This document shows positions 32,316 to 44,433 of a DNA stretch of 64,000 bases, in pieces (positions within the stretch are counted from its first letter, which is position 1; each line of letters begins with the position of its first letter). The notes below the pieces were generated by a model. That model was not told where the DNA came from. It saw nothing but the letters and a program-made list of their open reading frames with translations, and did no database searches. Source of the DNA: Apiospora phragmitis. Lineage: Eukaryota; Ascomycota; Sordariomycetes; Amphisphaeriales; Apiosporaceae. A program made the position numbers and the translations under genes. The stretch covers positions 1,240,001 through 1,304,000 of the forward strand of contig JAQQWL010000008.1 in assembly GCA_038363925.1 (NCBI GenBank). The letters are read 5' to 3'.

Positions 32316-35300
32316 AAAAAGCGTTTCGAAGTAACCTAAGACGAAAAAATTATCGATAACTCGATCGAATTATTAAATAATTAAAAACAAACCTTATTAT
32401 TTAAACCTAAAAGGTCGAATTAATTTAACCGAACTTTTATTAAGGGGACGCAGCTAAGGCGTTACGGTATAAATAATCTAATAATTATTAACGCCGGTCG
32501 CGCCGGACTCGCGTAGAGTTAATATTATTTACGTAATAACGTCGCGGTATATAACTAAACGCGCTAAACGCGTCCTAATAATAAAAATAGATCGAAAAGA
32601 GGTATCGAAAAAGGATTTAAGTATTTAAAGAAACTAATCGCTAATTTAGCGGCCTCTAAAGGGATTCGTAAAGAGATTTTTTAAATAATTAAAGAACTTC
32701 GAATTAAAGCGACCGAGTTACAACCGCACCTTAATAATAATAATAACGCGCTAATAACCCGCGGGGAATTATAAAAAATAATTTAAAAAGCCGTTACTTA
32801 AGCTACGTAGGATTTTAAAGCTATATAAATTAAGTCTTAAGCTTAAATTATATCCGCGCCGCGTAATAGCGACCCCGCGGCTTAATAATCGAAAATTATT
32901 ATTTTAATACGCCGAAACCGCGAAGTAATAATTAAAAACGTAAATTAATTTAATAATATTTAAAAAAGAGGTTAATAAATATCGTATAAAGCGTTAATAC
33001 GGTAATTAAAAAAAGCGAGGCTATTGTGACGAGGAAGTTATCGAATAACGATATTATTTTTATTTTTAAAAACGAAGCGAAAATATATATAAAAAAATAA
33101 TAAATGAATTTTAAACGCTTTTAAACGTAACGCGTAATTTATTTATAAAGAGCTCGTAATAATTATAAAAGAGATCTTAACGAAGAAGCTACGAGATATT
33201 TATAATAAAGCCGCGTTATTATGTAACTTATTTATAAATAAATATAACCCGAGAAAAATTTCGAAATATAAGCGTAGTTTACCGAAGAATTCCGAGGTAT
33301 ATTACGCCTCCCTTATTTTATATATAAGCTTTATTTAAACTACGAAAGATTTATATAATAATAATTTAATATAAAACTTTAAAATCTTTAATTACGAACC
33401 GTATAACGCTAACTTCCGTATTTAATAATATTACCGCTATTATAATTATAGCTACGTAACGAAATATTATCGGAAATAGTAGCGATATGGCTACTACTTT
33501 ATAATAGTACACCTTAAAAAAACTAGGCGTACCTTTAAAAAAGACCACGAGGTAAGAAATATTATATTAATTACGGTAAAGAATATACGGCGTAAAATTA
33601 TAGCTGCCCCGTAGTAACCTAATAGAAAGAGCGCGTAAAAAAAGCCTATATTTACCGGCTATACTAGTTCGAAATCCGTAATATTAATAATAGCTCGGTA
33701 AGAATAAAGCGTTTATTATTACCGGCGACGTTCCTTATTAATAATAAAAAAGGGTATATAATAATTTCTTAAAAAAGAAGCCGCTTACGGTTTAATTCGA
33801 TAACGAGTAATTAAAATAAAGAGATACGCTCGTAAAGTTAACGTAATACTACCGTTTTTTTATTAATATAAAATATTATTATAATTTTATAATTATAAAT
33901 TTATAAGTAATGTATTAAAACGTTATAATATTAAAAATAATAACGATATTTATTTTAATTAATTAAAAAAAGTACGATATATTAATATTATAAAAAGTAT
34001 AAACGAACTTTTATACGTAAACTACGTATTATTTAAAAATAATTAAATATTAAATAATTTATAGCGAAGACCGAGTAATTATTTATATATATAAACGTTC
34101 CGATATTATTAAATTAAAAACTAAGGCAGGCCTTAATTAAGTTATTATTATAATACCGATAAGAAAAAGTAGCCGCTTTATTATATAATTTATATACTTA
34201 CTAATTTAAAAAACTACTCGGTAATAGAGCTTTTTAAGCGACCTCGATACGACCTCGTACCCCGGGCGATACTTGCTCGTCGGAAACTTTAATATATATT
34301 ATTTATTTTAGAATATATACGGTAAGAAATTATATAGGGTAGATAATTTTCTTACTTTTACGGATTAATAAAATTTAAAATTAGTTACGTTATATAGAGA
34401 AATTACGAAATAATGTTACGAATAAAGAGATTTTATATTAAACTTAGCCTAAGTAATATAAAGAATAATAATTTTATATAAAAGAGATTTTAATTTAAAA
34501 GGTTTTAATTATAAAGCGTAAGTTATTCGCGTTAAATTAAAAGCTAACTCGTTACGAAGTAATAAAGCGAAAGTAGAAGGATAGAACTAGATAATATTAA
34601 ATAAGGGGTTAGTACGAGCAGAAACCGGAATACGTTTAACCGATATTATCGAGTTAATAAGCCCAGAAGAACTAGATTAAGTTATTAATAACTTTATAAG
34701 CGATTTATAAAAAATTACCGATATAATAGCGTTAAAAAAGACCCCTTATACTAGTAAAGGTACGCCTTAATAATTACCGGAGGTTTAAAAAGCGTAGATT
34801 ATAACGAAATAACGATACCGAGCTTATTTCGCGATACCTTTATAATATATTTAAAATTAATATACCGAATTAAAAACGGATTTAAAAAGAATCGTTTAAA
34901 AGGCGAAAACGAAAAACTGGCGTTACGTAATCGTTACTACCTTTTACGACTTTAAAACATTTTAATAGCTTAAATAATAAGCTTAATTACGGAGCTGGAC
35001 GTTAATTATAAATAATAGGTATTTTAGAATTAAAACGTAGCGAAAGAGCTGTTATCGAGGCGTAAAGCTATAACGAAAAAGCTACGCTTTTTTCGAAGAG
35101 GTTTTTCTTTAATTTAAAAGCTAATTTTATAGATTTAAATAACGTAACGAACCGCGCCCCTAGCTTTATTTTTATTAAAATAAAAATAACGGCTAAAGAA
35201 ATAAGAGATATTATTAAATAAACGGGATTTTAAAAAGTTTTAAAAAAAGACGTTTTATTTATTAACTTTTTTAAAACGTATAAGGAACCCTTTTTTTAGA

Positions 35301-37372
35301 CGTTAGCCGGCTTAACGATTACGAGCTTCCAGCTTACCTACTTCCTTAAATATTTCTATACGGTAAAGGTTATCGTAATTTTAAAACTAAATAAAACAAT
35401 AATTAAAAAATAGATACTTAATAAATGAAAACCTATTTTATTACTTAATACGGTCGGGAAAGTAATAGAGACGGCTATAAACTGGCGAATTACTAAAATA
35501 GCCAAAAAATGCTCGCTTTTATTTAAAAATTAAATAAAGAACAGGACGTAACGGTCTACCGATCTAATTATTTAATTAATTACCGACGTCGTCCGTATAA
35601 CGTAATAATAAAAGAGCGTCGTTTTCTTTTTTTAGTTCGATATTAAAGGCGATTTTAATATAATTAATTATAAGAAATTAATTATTATACTTCGCGAAAA
35701 GGGATTACCGGATTAAATTTATTAATAAATCGAGAGCTTTATTATAAATAAATAGGTTTATTTTTATTTTAATAATAAATCGTTAAAAGGGATCTAATTT
35801 CGCGTTAATATTTTATAAGGTTCTTCGTTATTATTAATCTTTTTTATTCTTTATATTATTATTTTATATAAAAAGCTAAAGGTTTACGAATAGTTTATTA
35901 TTATTAAGTTCGTAAACGATATAAATCTTGTTATTATAAAACCGGACTACGTTACGAACTATTATAATTTAAAAAGAGCGTAAGAGATTTATAACCGCTA
36001 AGTATATATAAAAAAGATAGAGTTCGAATTTAAAAAAAGCGAGCTTATTTATTTTATTAAAACGCGAAAAGTTTATACGCTATAAGTATACTTCGGAAAC
36101 GCCGTTATATCGCTAATAATTTTAATAAAATTCTTTAGTGTATAGCTTTATTAAAAATTATAATAAAAGGATTATATTTTAAAAATTAAAACGAAAATAA
36201 TAACTTAAATATTAGTTCTTATTAAGCTCGTAACGTTAACGTAAAGATATTCGGTACGAAAAGCGAAAGAGCTCTATATAAAAATAATACGCAGCGTATT
36301 AGTATACGGAGCGTCGGCTTAGTATAAAGTGGCCGATATTAAAAAAAGGCTAGCCCTTAACTTTATAATAATTTAGAACTCCTGTCTCCGGATCGTAATA
36401 AAGGTATATAAAGTAACCCCTTAATACTACCTAGAAATTAAAGCGGTAGTTCCTCCCCTCGACCTTTATTTAAATACGAGGGCGGTTAGTTTCGAAATAT
36501 ATACGGAGGTTACCGAGAAATTGTAGCTCTTACGTAACGTTTATATAAAGGCGGTAGAAATTATTAATAACGAATAAAGCGTAAGGGAAGAAGAAATAAG
36601 AGAAGTTTTAAAAAGTTATTAATAAAGTTTTTATAACTTTATAATTAAATAACGCTTAATTAATATTAATTAAATAATAATTAAACGGTTAAATAATTAA
36701 ATAAGCGCTTAAAAAAAATAAGAATAAAGATAATTTTATATTATTATTTTTATATAAAGCCGCCGCGAACTAATTATAAAGTCGCCGCTAAACTAAAAAG
36801 CGTGCCGTCGTTATAACGATATGTTTAAATACGAAGCGTCGGTTTTAATATAAGTACGTATTAAAAGAATAAGGCTTAAATCGTTCTTATTTACTTATTA
36901 GGTTTTAAATATCCCGACGCCGTTATATAATTACGGTAAAGGGCGGGAAATAACTAAACACTTAATCTTATATTATAAAGATTTCGAAAAAAAAAATTTA
37001 ATTAATAAAATAATTAATATTTAATCCGTTACGAACTCGTTACGATATAATAACGCTTATTATAAAAAAAATACGGCGAAAGTTATTATAAAGTAACTTT
37101 TATAAACCGATTAATTATCGCTATATAAATTAATAATAAAGATCGGGGGACTATTTTAACTTAAATAATCTCTTTAGGCTTTAAAATAAAAGTTATTAAC
37201 CTAATAGGTGAGAACTAGTATAATAACGTCGAGCACGTAAGGTAAGTTTTTTTAATATTAATAGCGTAGATTTTTAATCTAGTTTCGGCACGGTTTATTA
37301 TACAAGGAACTAGGTAGATATACCGAAAGCTTTCGGCCTACGGCGTATTATTAATAATAATAATAATAATAA
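32316..37372 (+). mobile_element. RIP-mutated LINE (Tad/I-like) retrotransposon
   Basis: A 5.06-kb element between two copies of the 12-bp direct repeat TACTTGAGTACT (32304-32315 and 37373-37384), ending in a TAA-repeat tail (about 37347-37370). No long frame survives, but on the plus strand the order of a LINE is readable. A gag-like region with former zinc knuckles is at about 33390-33660. Endonuclease sequence is at about 34270-34560 (YLLVGNFNIYYLF, IYGKKLYRVDNFLTF). Reverse transcriptase is at about 35420-35950 (LLNTVGKVIETAINWRITKI, then FDIKGDFNIINYKKLIIILR, EKGLPD, GSSLLLIFFILYIIILY, KFVNDINLV where YADD-like residues are expected). A C-terminal region at about 36370-36950 has PPLDLYLNTRA. 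C->T/G->A changes saturate both strands and CpA is almost absent. The element is dead. Confidence 0.85.
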
Positions 37373-37600
37373 TACTTGAGTACTTAATGACATCTGTCTA
37401 CAGAGCTCTAAGAGCCTAATATGAAAAGGAAAACTCGCCAATCCCTGCCGCCGTTATATCCTCTACGAAGCAAGAGTGCATCGTCCACAGCTCTGACAGT
37501 TCGCACCACTTGTTCCCCCCAAGCCTCGCAGCTCTACCACTGTTCGCGAAGGTGCCTTCCGTCTTTCTCCTCCTCCACCACGACACGACAAGTAGCGCAG

Positions 37601-38913
37601 TCATGCCTTCTTCGGGTGAAACCGAATGCGGCGGAGCAGCCGCCTCTTATCGTTTATGGTCGTGCGCATGTGCAAGAACCGCGAGTTGTCCATGAGCAGA
37701 ACGACATTCTCCTTAAAGACGTCATCCGGCAAGCGCAGCCCCTTCGTCTCCGGGTCGTCCAACAACCGCTTCAGCTCCGCAACGGCAGCATTAGCCGCCT
37801 CATCGCCCGGCTTGGGCGGGTCCGGCAGGATTTCGGCGCGGAACCGCAACAAATAGTGACCCGTCGCGGGGTCGAGGTCGAGCAGCTTGCCGCGGTTGGT
37901 CGCGACGCCCTTGTAGAACTCGTCGGGCACGCGGATGTCGAACTCGGTGCGCAGCAGGGCCGCGACCGCGGCCGGGCTCAGCGATGCCATCAGGGTTTGC
38001 GCCGGCAGTACCCGGAACACGCCGCCGCCTAGCCGGTCCGGGCGCACGATGTGGAAGCCGAAGAAGCGCTGGGGGCGCGCCTCGTACGAGCCGTCCGTGT
38101 GCCATGCGAACTCGCCCACGCCGTGCGAGCGGCTGTGCGCGCGGCCCGCGGCTGTCGCGCCCGGGCTGGTGCTTTCGATGCCTTCGGGCTTGGGGGTGAT
38201 GTCCCACTGGGAAGTAGTGTAAGTAAGCCGTTGCCAAATTTCACTTATCTGTACTTGGAAAAAGAAATGTCTGATTTCAAGTAGTAACTATACGTAAGTA
38301 CGATACTACTTAGAGTAGCAATAGTAGTAGTAATGCTACATGCGTGGTGGGAGGGATGGGGTAGTATAAGGGGACATTTACTACGGTGATAATAATAACG
38401 ATAGTGATGATGATTTTCTTGACTTACAAGGGGGCCTTGAGTGCTGGAGTGTGAATCCGCTTCAAAGTTCATCTGCTTCACCAGCTCGACCAGGAAGTCG
38501 CTCTTCTCGTCCTCGAAGCCCAGCTCGATGGCGGCGACACCGTGCTCCAGCAGCGAGCAGGACACCATGTCCCGCATGCTCAAGCCGACTTCACGGGTGG
38601 GCGCCGAGAAGCGCGCCCCGAGGGGGAACTCGAAGTACTGGTCGGCCGGCTGCTGTTGCTGCTCCGACAAATTTGCTTTGTCCTGGTGGAGTATGTTGGG
38701 GAAGGACAGGACCATCTTCCTCAGGAACTCGGCGTCGCCTGAGCTGCCGGGCCCTTCCGCCGCGCAGTCCATGGTCATGGCAGGCTTACCCTGCGCGGGT
38801 GACGAGCTAAGGGGCCGGCTTAGAGACAGAGAATGGCGTGACCGCACGACGGGACGAGCGAAAGGGCGCGTCGAACGCGCCAAAATATGCATAGAAGATT
38901 TCATGGCAGCCAT
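37601..38913 (-). CDS. TauD/TfdA-family Fe(II)/2-oxoglutarate dioxygenase
   Basis: A non-haem iron dioxygenase with a double-stranded beta-helix fold. Two exons, 38913-38428 and 38248-37601, joined by a 179-nt intron (GTAAGTC to GTACAG), give 377 residues. The iron-binding HxD is H212-T-D214 (GVGEFAWHTDGSYE), followed by PQRFFGFHIVRPD. The distal part NSRFLHMRTTINDKRRLLRRIRF carries the expected C-terminal His and the Arg that binds 2-oxoglutarate. The N-terminus (SMHILARSTRPFARPVVRSRH) is rich in Arg/Ser and suits mitochondrial import, as in trimethyllysine or gamma-butyrobetaine dioxygenases, but the substrate cannot be assigned. The gene lies only about 230 bp from the RIP-saturated LINE yet shows no RIP damage. 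Start 38913 (MAAMKSSM) is chosen; ATG 38904 is also possible. Confidence 0.82.
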
Positions 38914-40633
38914 GATTTGAAGTGTTCTAAAATATCTCCTCTGAAAAGGGATAGGGCTATGATCTGTTGGCCCTCTAAGAAAGAAACTGAGGTTTTGGTC
39001 GTGAGCAGGCCCCCTTTAAATATTTCTCATCTTCCGAGTTTGAGTATTTACCGATGCGTATAATCACATCGATGCTATCTTGAGAGCATCTGTTACGTTG
39101 CCTTTCCGTACAGCCGTTGGAGAATCTATCTGCCTGGAGGGAGCATCGAGGCCTAACCAGTCAGATCATTTTTGCTGTTATCGTCGCCAGCAGTTTGGTT
39201 ATGCGAGTTGGATATTGCCTTGGGAAGCACAATCCGGAGGAATTACTACTGGTTTAGATAACTTATATGCATGTGATCCTTCTGAAAAATAAGTCTCGAC
39301 CGCTCCATGGTGACGTTGAAGTTCACGTTGATTTATTCGTTCGTGTTGATTGGGCAAAATCAGTTCAGTATGAACCCTTCAGGATCCCGCGGAAGTCGGA
39401 TGAGGAGGCGTTGGCAGTTGCGGTTCACCGGCAGTGATGCAGAAACTCTGCCAAGAGCCAAGAGGTAAGACTGGCCTTATCTCGCGAGATGAGATTATGA
39501 CTTACACGTTACCCCCTGAAAGTTTGCTGATTGACTTATACTGTTTCGGACTGCAGATGAGGTATTAACATGACGTTTTCACATATGGACTACTACGAGC
39601 GTCCCATTTGAAACATAAAGTGTTAAAGAAATAATACGATAGAAATATGCGGCACCTGAGTAACTGTGATACAGTTCAAAACGACAGTGGTATGGGCGAC
39701 GCATGATGTACTTATAGTACATATACGCCAGGTCTCACGTACAAGAGTACGAAACAGACTTTCAGGGGGCAACGTGTGCCTACTGTCTATTACGTTTGGT
39801 GAATTCCGGTATACGAGAGCGGTTGGCCGAGACTCAGCGTCGTGGGGGACCGGGGGTCTATTATCAACTGACCAACCAGATTGCACAGCAGAACGCTGCA
39901 GTAGGGTCACATGCAAACAAGGCCCTTTATGACCTGGGCGCAAAAGGCCGGCGACTTCCCCCTTACGATAACAGCAAGCCATTACGTAGCGGGACTTAGG
40001 TCATCGTGCCCTGCATGCGCACGCACAGGCAGATGATGGGCAATGCGAAATCCGCTCCCGCTCTGCCGACTTGGCTATGAACTTGTTTAGAATAAGCATC
40101 CGGGAAATCAGAGCCTCCAAGGGTCGCATTCTCCTTGGCAGGGAAAATAGACAAGGGAAAAACAAGGAACAACTCGGCTCGTGCTGATCCCTGATAATCA
40201 CCGTTGTTTGGATTGGACAGGTCGGCAAAATCGGCGACGGATTCAGGGATGCGCCCGGAGAAACCTCTCAGGAGAGCCACTACGGCGCGTCATTTTGTGA
40301 TGGCGCGCGGACCGCATTTTCGCAATTCTTGGGCGAGGTGCATGGTTGACTCCATTATCGGATCTTCGGGCAAAGCCCAAAAGTTCTTGTTACGTGAGCA
40401 TCTAGGAGTATTCCTGTCGTGTCTGTATCTGCAAGCAAGCGTTGAGCCGAAGTGAATAGCACCCACGGTCAGGCTTGCCCCCCTTTTGTGTCCGTCTTCT
40501 TCTGTTGTCGTGATGAGATATTGCATAGATTCTGGCTGAAGAAATAGGGCCTCATATTTTCTCGTATCATTCAACAGAGCCAAACTAATTGCTTGGAAAT
40601 TGGCCCCTCCGGATCTATAATACGCCGCACATC
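38914..40633. other. Intergenic region
   Basis: 1.7 kb without a named gene. Minus-strand stretches at 40583-40290 and 40280-39996 are open (for example GFSGRIPESVADFADLSNPN) and could be remnants of a decayed gene, but no domain is recognisable. Confidence 0.35.
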
Positions 40634-42073
40634 ATGGAAGCATCGTCTACCCACCCGACTGGCGAGACCAACGTAGAGCCCCCCAAGAAAACGTTGCCCT
40701 CCAGGACTCTGTCGTTTGCGTGGTGGTTCGCTCGTGATCAGTGGTTTATAATAATGCTCTTGATACTCATCTTGGTGGCCTCACAAGTGCAGGCGCCCAA
40801 CCAACAGCTTCGAAAAACCGCGGTACAGTATTCTACCGTCACTGTCATATTTCTCATCAATGGCTGTACCGTGTCCACCGCAGTCCTGATGCGAACCCTA
40901 CGGCTCTGGCATCTCCATGTCATGATCCAATGCGGGTGTTTCCTCTTCACCTCGGCCACGGCGCTGGCCGTTGTTCAGGCCGCCGCGACCAAGCCAGGGG
41001 CCGTGGACGCTGCCCTCCTCAACGGGTTTGTGGTTATGGCATGTCTCCCGACTGCGTGAGTGGAACAAGGCTCTTTTCCCATCCGTCTCTTCGGTGTTTT
41101 TTTCTGCGGAAATCTTATTATATCCAGTCCCCGTCGCTCAGCTCATAAACTGGCGTACAAATAGGCTCTCTTTCAATGTAATCATGACCAAGAAGTCCAA
41201 CGGAAACGATGCACTCACTTTGACCGAGTCCGTCCTAGGAAGTGTCATCGCTCCCGCCTTGTCGACCGTTCTGATTACCACGTACGCATCGATCGACTCA
41301 TGGTACACCGCTATCCTCCCCAAGGCGTCGACAAATGAGTACAGTCTCATCTTTCAGAATATCTTCAAGCAACTAGGCTTGACTTTATTCCTTCCTTTGG
41401 TAGGTTTGCATCCCGTCCAGCCACTCCAACTTAGCCCATCGCCCTCCTTGAAAATGCATCGTGCACGCGCTAACGAGGCACCGCTGCAGGTCGTCGGCCA
41501 GCTTCTGCAGTACTTCTTCCCCAAAGCCAACGAGAAGGTGATGACCGCTTGGAGGGGCAGAAGACTCGCCTCGTTCGCCCTGCTGGTTTTGATATGGTCA
41601 GCCTTCGACGGCGCTTTTGCCTCCGATTCCTTTTCGACTCTGCGGGACACCGACATCGCGTTCCTGGTTCTGGTCGACATTGGCCTCCTGATCTTCTGGA
41701 TGACGGCGTCGCTCTTCTTGGCAGCTCTCTTCCTCTCGCGGGAAGACGCCATCGCCGTCGCGTTTTGCGTCCCCACCAGACACCGGCGCTGGGTGTGCCG
41801 CTCGTTACTCTGATTTTTTCCAGAGTGTCAGATGTGGTGGCTACGAAGTTATACCTTCCCATGATTATCTTCCAGTGTGTTCAGACCTGTCTTTGCAGTC
41901 TGGCAACGATCCCGCTCAAGAAGTGGCAGGCCAATCTGCAAAAGGCTGAGTCTGGAGACGAAAGTGTTTTGGAGGCCAGCACGCTGCCCGACGGCGAGGA
42001 GACAGAGCCAAGATTAGAGAAAGATGGGAAGTTCAAGGCGATTATACCGGCATGGCTGCGTAAAGCAATCTAA
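40634..42073 (+). CDS. SBF-like membrane carrier (Rch1/SLC10A7 family)
   Basis: A multi-pass membrane protein of the bile-acid:sodium-symporter-like group (PF13593), whose fungal member Rch1 limits calcium entry at the plasma membrane. Exons are 40634-41055, 41165-41399 and 41490-42073, about 413 residues. Diagnostic pieces are WWFARDQWFIIMLLILILVA, VTVIFLINGCTVSTAVLM, GFVVMACLPTALSFNVIMT with KKSNGNDALTLTESVLGSVI, KQLGLTLFLPL, and VVGQLLQYFFP. About ten helices are visible. Near 41778 the frame breaks: ACCAGACACCG is read where ACCAAGACACCG restores FCVPTKTPALGVPLVT and the conserved C-terminal helix (PMIIFQCVQTCLCSLATIPL). Loss of one A from an AA pair is the simplest cause. With that base the exon lengths sum to a perfect frame. 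Confidence 0.82.
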
Positions 42074-42396
42074 GCTACTGATCCATTGGATATCCCTACC
42101 GTCTCGGTGCCGAATGCCGCACTTATGACCAATTGCTTTACTCTCCCTAAACTTCACTTTATAACTATAAAGCCATAAAAGCTAAAACTGATTACTTCAA
42201 CACCACCTACGACCACTTTAAATATTAATGAACCTTGAACGTCATTTATAAACGCGGCTGTGTTTGAATTACAAAACAGGAAGTGTCCATCCAGTTTCGA
42301 GTCTAAATATTTAATGCTTGAAGTCATTTTCCGTCTTTATTCTAGCGCTTTCATCGTGTTCAATACACCTTAGGTTGAAACCAAGGAATCTACTCT
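42074..42396. other. Convergent intergenic region
   Basis: 320 bp between the 3' ends of the carrier gene (plus) and the next gene (minus). Nothing beyond expected terminators is seen. Confidence 0.4.
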
Positions 42397-42899
42397 CTAC
42401 ATCCCATCTATAGCGCTGGCCCCAAAAGATACGACGGCGACCGCTACACCCCCTATGGAAGCCACCATACCGGCGGCGGTGGACCACAGGACCTTATGCC
42501 CAGCCAGGATAGCGTCCACGCCGCCCCGCATGACCTTGACGATGAAGTCCCGATGGTCAGGCGGCCCTGGACGTCGCGCAGCTCGTGGGCGTTCGGGTGC
42601 GCGTCCGGGCGGCCGTTCAGGGTGAACTTGACGAGGAAGGAGCCGCCCTGGCCCCCGCCCAGGCCCGATCCGCCGGTGCCCAGCTGCAGCTCGGCGACTT
42701 TGGCGCCGCGCTGGTTGTTCGGCAAGCCAGCGGCGATGTCTGACTGGCGGAAGGTGTGGGGAAAGGATATAGCGTTGGGCAGGCTTATGTGGGCCCAGAA
42801 GCCCGCGGGTTCATCTTTGCTGATTTCGTCGATGGTCAGCGGCATCCCCTCCGGTAAGGCGGAGATGAAAAGAGGGATGGTCATTTTTCCAATACCCAT
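42397..42899 (-). CDS. Unknown small protein with C-terminal membrane helix (one frameshift)
   Basis: I do not recognise the family. From ATG 42899 the protein reads GKMTIPLFISALPEG, FWAHISLPNAISFPHTF and LQLGTGGSGLGGGQGGSFLV, then KFTLNGRPDAHPN. Near 42550 the frame shifts: adding one G to the GGG run (minus strand) continues as GDFIVKVMRGGVDAILAG then STAAGMVASIGGVAVAVVSF and ends in GASAIDGM at 42397. The restored product is about 168 residues with one C-terminal hydrophobic helix. Coding sense is supported by the smooth continuation across the break. Confidence 0.5.
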
Positions 42900-43539
42900 G
42901 ATGAATGGTGATAGTGCAAAATATCAGTTGGGATGTTGTGTAGTCTAGCGAGGAAGTATTATGACTGGCCTCATTCAACACACGGAGGGCGATCACCTCG
43001 CCCATATATAAAGAAGCTCCTTAGTATACGCTATTCGAATAGAAGGCCGCCTAAAATACTTGGGAGCCCGTCTCGGCATGGAAGGCAAGAGCCCATGTCT
43101 GGCCCATGAGAACTTCGATGAGCCTAGGCCCGCCACAGAAATCCAGGGACGCTTCTAGACGTCTGCTATTGGTTGGGTCCAGACCGAACTATGGCTATCA
43201 AAAAAGTGGCCATAGCGGAACATGGGACTCGAATACCAGTCATTGCTAAGCTGAGATTGGGTAGTCTGTCTCATTCGGGGTTCTCACTATTGGTTTGTGC
43301 CGTGCGCCACACGATCAAGCTGAAAATACAACACGAATCCCTGCAAGGAACACGCCCATTAATGGAGGTGCTGAGCCTACGTATAAAGTGAATGCCCACT
43401 CCACATGAAGAGAACGGAAAGAAGTAAACGAAAGAACCGAAATCCGAGCTCTACCAAAGTGTACTTTTATGCGGCTGTTCATTTTTGATGGGATTCCTTA
43501 CGCCGGGAAGGGGGGTTATAATAGCTGAACATAGGGTAA
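42900..43539. other. Intergenic region
   Basis: 640 bp between divergent small genes. No motif was found. Confidence 0.4.
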
Positions 43540-43965
43540 ATGTCTCAACTCCCTTTTTCTATTGTTTTTCTTAATACACTTACGGTACATTTGGCGACGG
43601 CTCATTCCCCCTACTCGGCGCTCCTTGGCCACGCGCCGGGCCACATGTGCAGCATAGCCCTTACAATGGCCGACCGGCCGACCGTCGTCTTCATGGGGGT
43701 CGATGTGTGCCATCACACCGGCGTGCTCCAGTCCTCGGCGTATCTGCCGCTGTCGCCGCCTGTGGTGCAGATGGCGTGGAAGAAGAACCACTGCGCGCCC
43801 TTCTTCGGGGTGGCACGGAATGACCTCTTTCCGGACCACGCGGCGTCGACAGAGAGGGTGCCCGAGTTTCAGGAGCTGAACACCTACGTTGTGTGCGCGC
43901 AGTTGACAGTAGTCCAGCTGAGGAGGGCATCGATCGAGATTACAAAGTCCCGCACACTCTCGTAA
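43540..43965 (+). CDS. Hypothetical protein, possibly secreted
   Basis: A 141-residue open frame from ATG 43540. The N-terminus is moderately hydrophobic (MSQLPFSIVFLNTLTVHLAT), a weak signal-peptide candidate. The body includes SIALTMADRPTVVFMGVDVC and PVVQMAWKKNHCAPFFGVAR, then DLFPDHAASTERVPEFQELN. GC content is higher than in the flanks. No family is recognised. It may be a remnant of a longer protein, as the N-terminus does not look domain-like. Confidence 0.4.
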   Translation: MSQLPFSIVFLNTLTVHLATAHSPYSALLGHAPGHMCSIALTMADRPTVVFMGVDVCHHTGVLQSSAYLPLSPPVVQMAWKKNHCAPFFGVARNDLFPDHAASTERVPEFQELNTYVVCAQLTVVQLRRASIEITKSRTLS

Positions 43966-44433
43966 CATCGTCGTTCTTGAAGCATGAAATAAAGCAATTG
44001 CCACTAGAAATTGCTGATTAGAGGTGATCTGTACATTAGGATCGGAGATGCAAGACTCAGTAACAATTCATCGCCTGTTTGGCAGTCTCCAGAAGTCCGA
44101 TAATACTGTCCTTATAGGATTTCCATATCTCTGGAAACACCAGCCATTTATCTGGGATGGGCGGCTCCTCCACGCCTCCCTGCATGCTTCTAGAAGCAGG
44201 GGGGTTCTGGTTGTTGGTTGTTGTTTCCAGGGTGGCATGCATTGATTGAGCCGTAATAAACTGCCGTAATGCACTGAGGTCACTTTCCCCTCCCCCTTAC
44301 TTCCGTTTCCAGAATGATTGCTGTGTGACGTGCTTAAGACCCGATATCAAATAGAATGCCACCTCTCATCGATCCCCTCCCCAATCCCATGCTTCAATCA
44401 TCTCTCGAACACCCACGGTCCTGCTTACATAAG
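43966..44433. other. Intergenic region
   Basis: 470 bp containing the promoter region of the MFS pseudogene. Nothing else is supported. Confidence 0.4.

Noticed and set aside
33366..33548. Minus-strand 60-codon frame inside the LINE
   Set aside because: It arises by chance in AT-rich RIP sequence and is opposite the gag-like zinc-knuckle relic.
39800..39900. GGTTGGCCGAGACTCAGCG resembling a tRNA D-arm
   Set aside because: No anticodon stem, T-arm or acceptor pairing could be formed.
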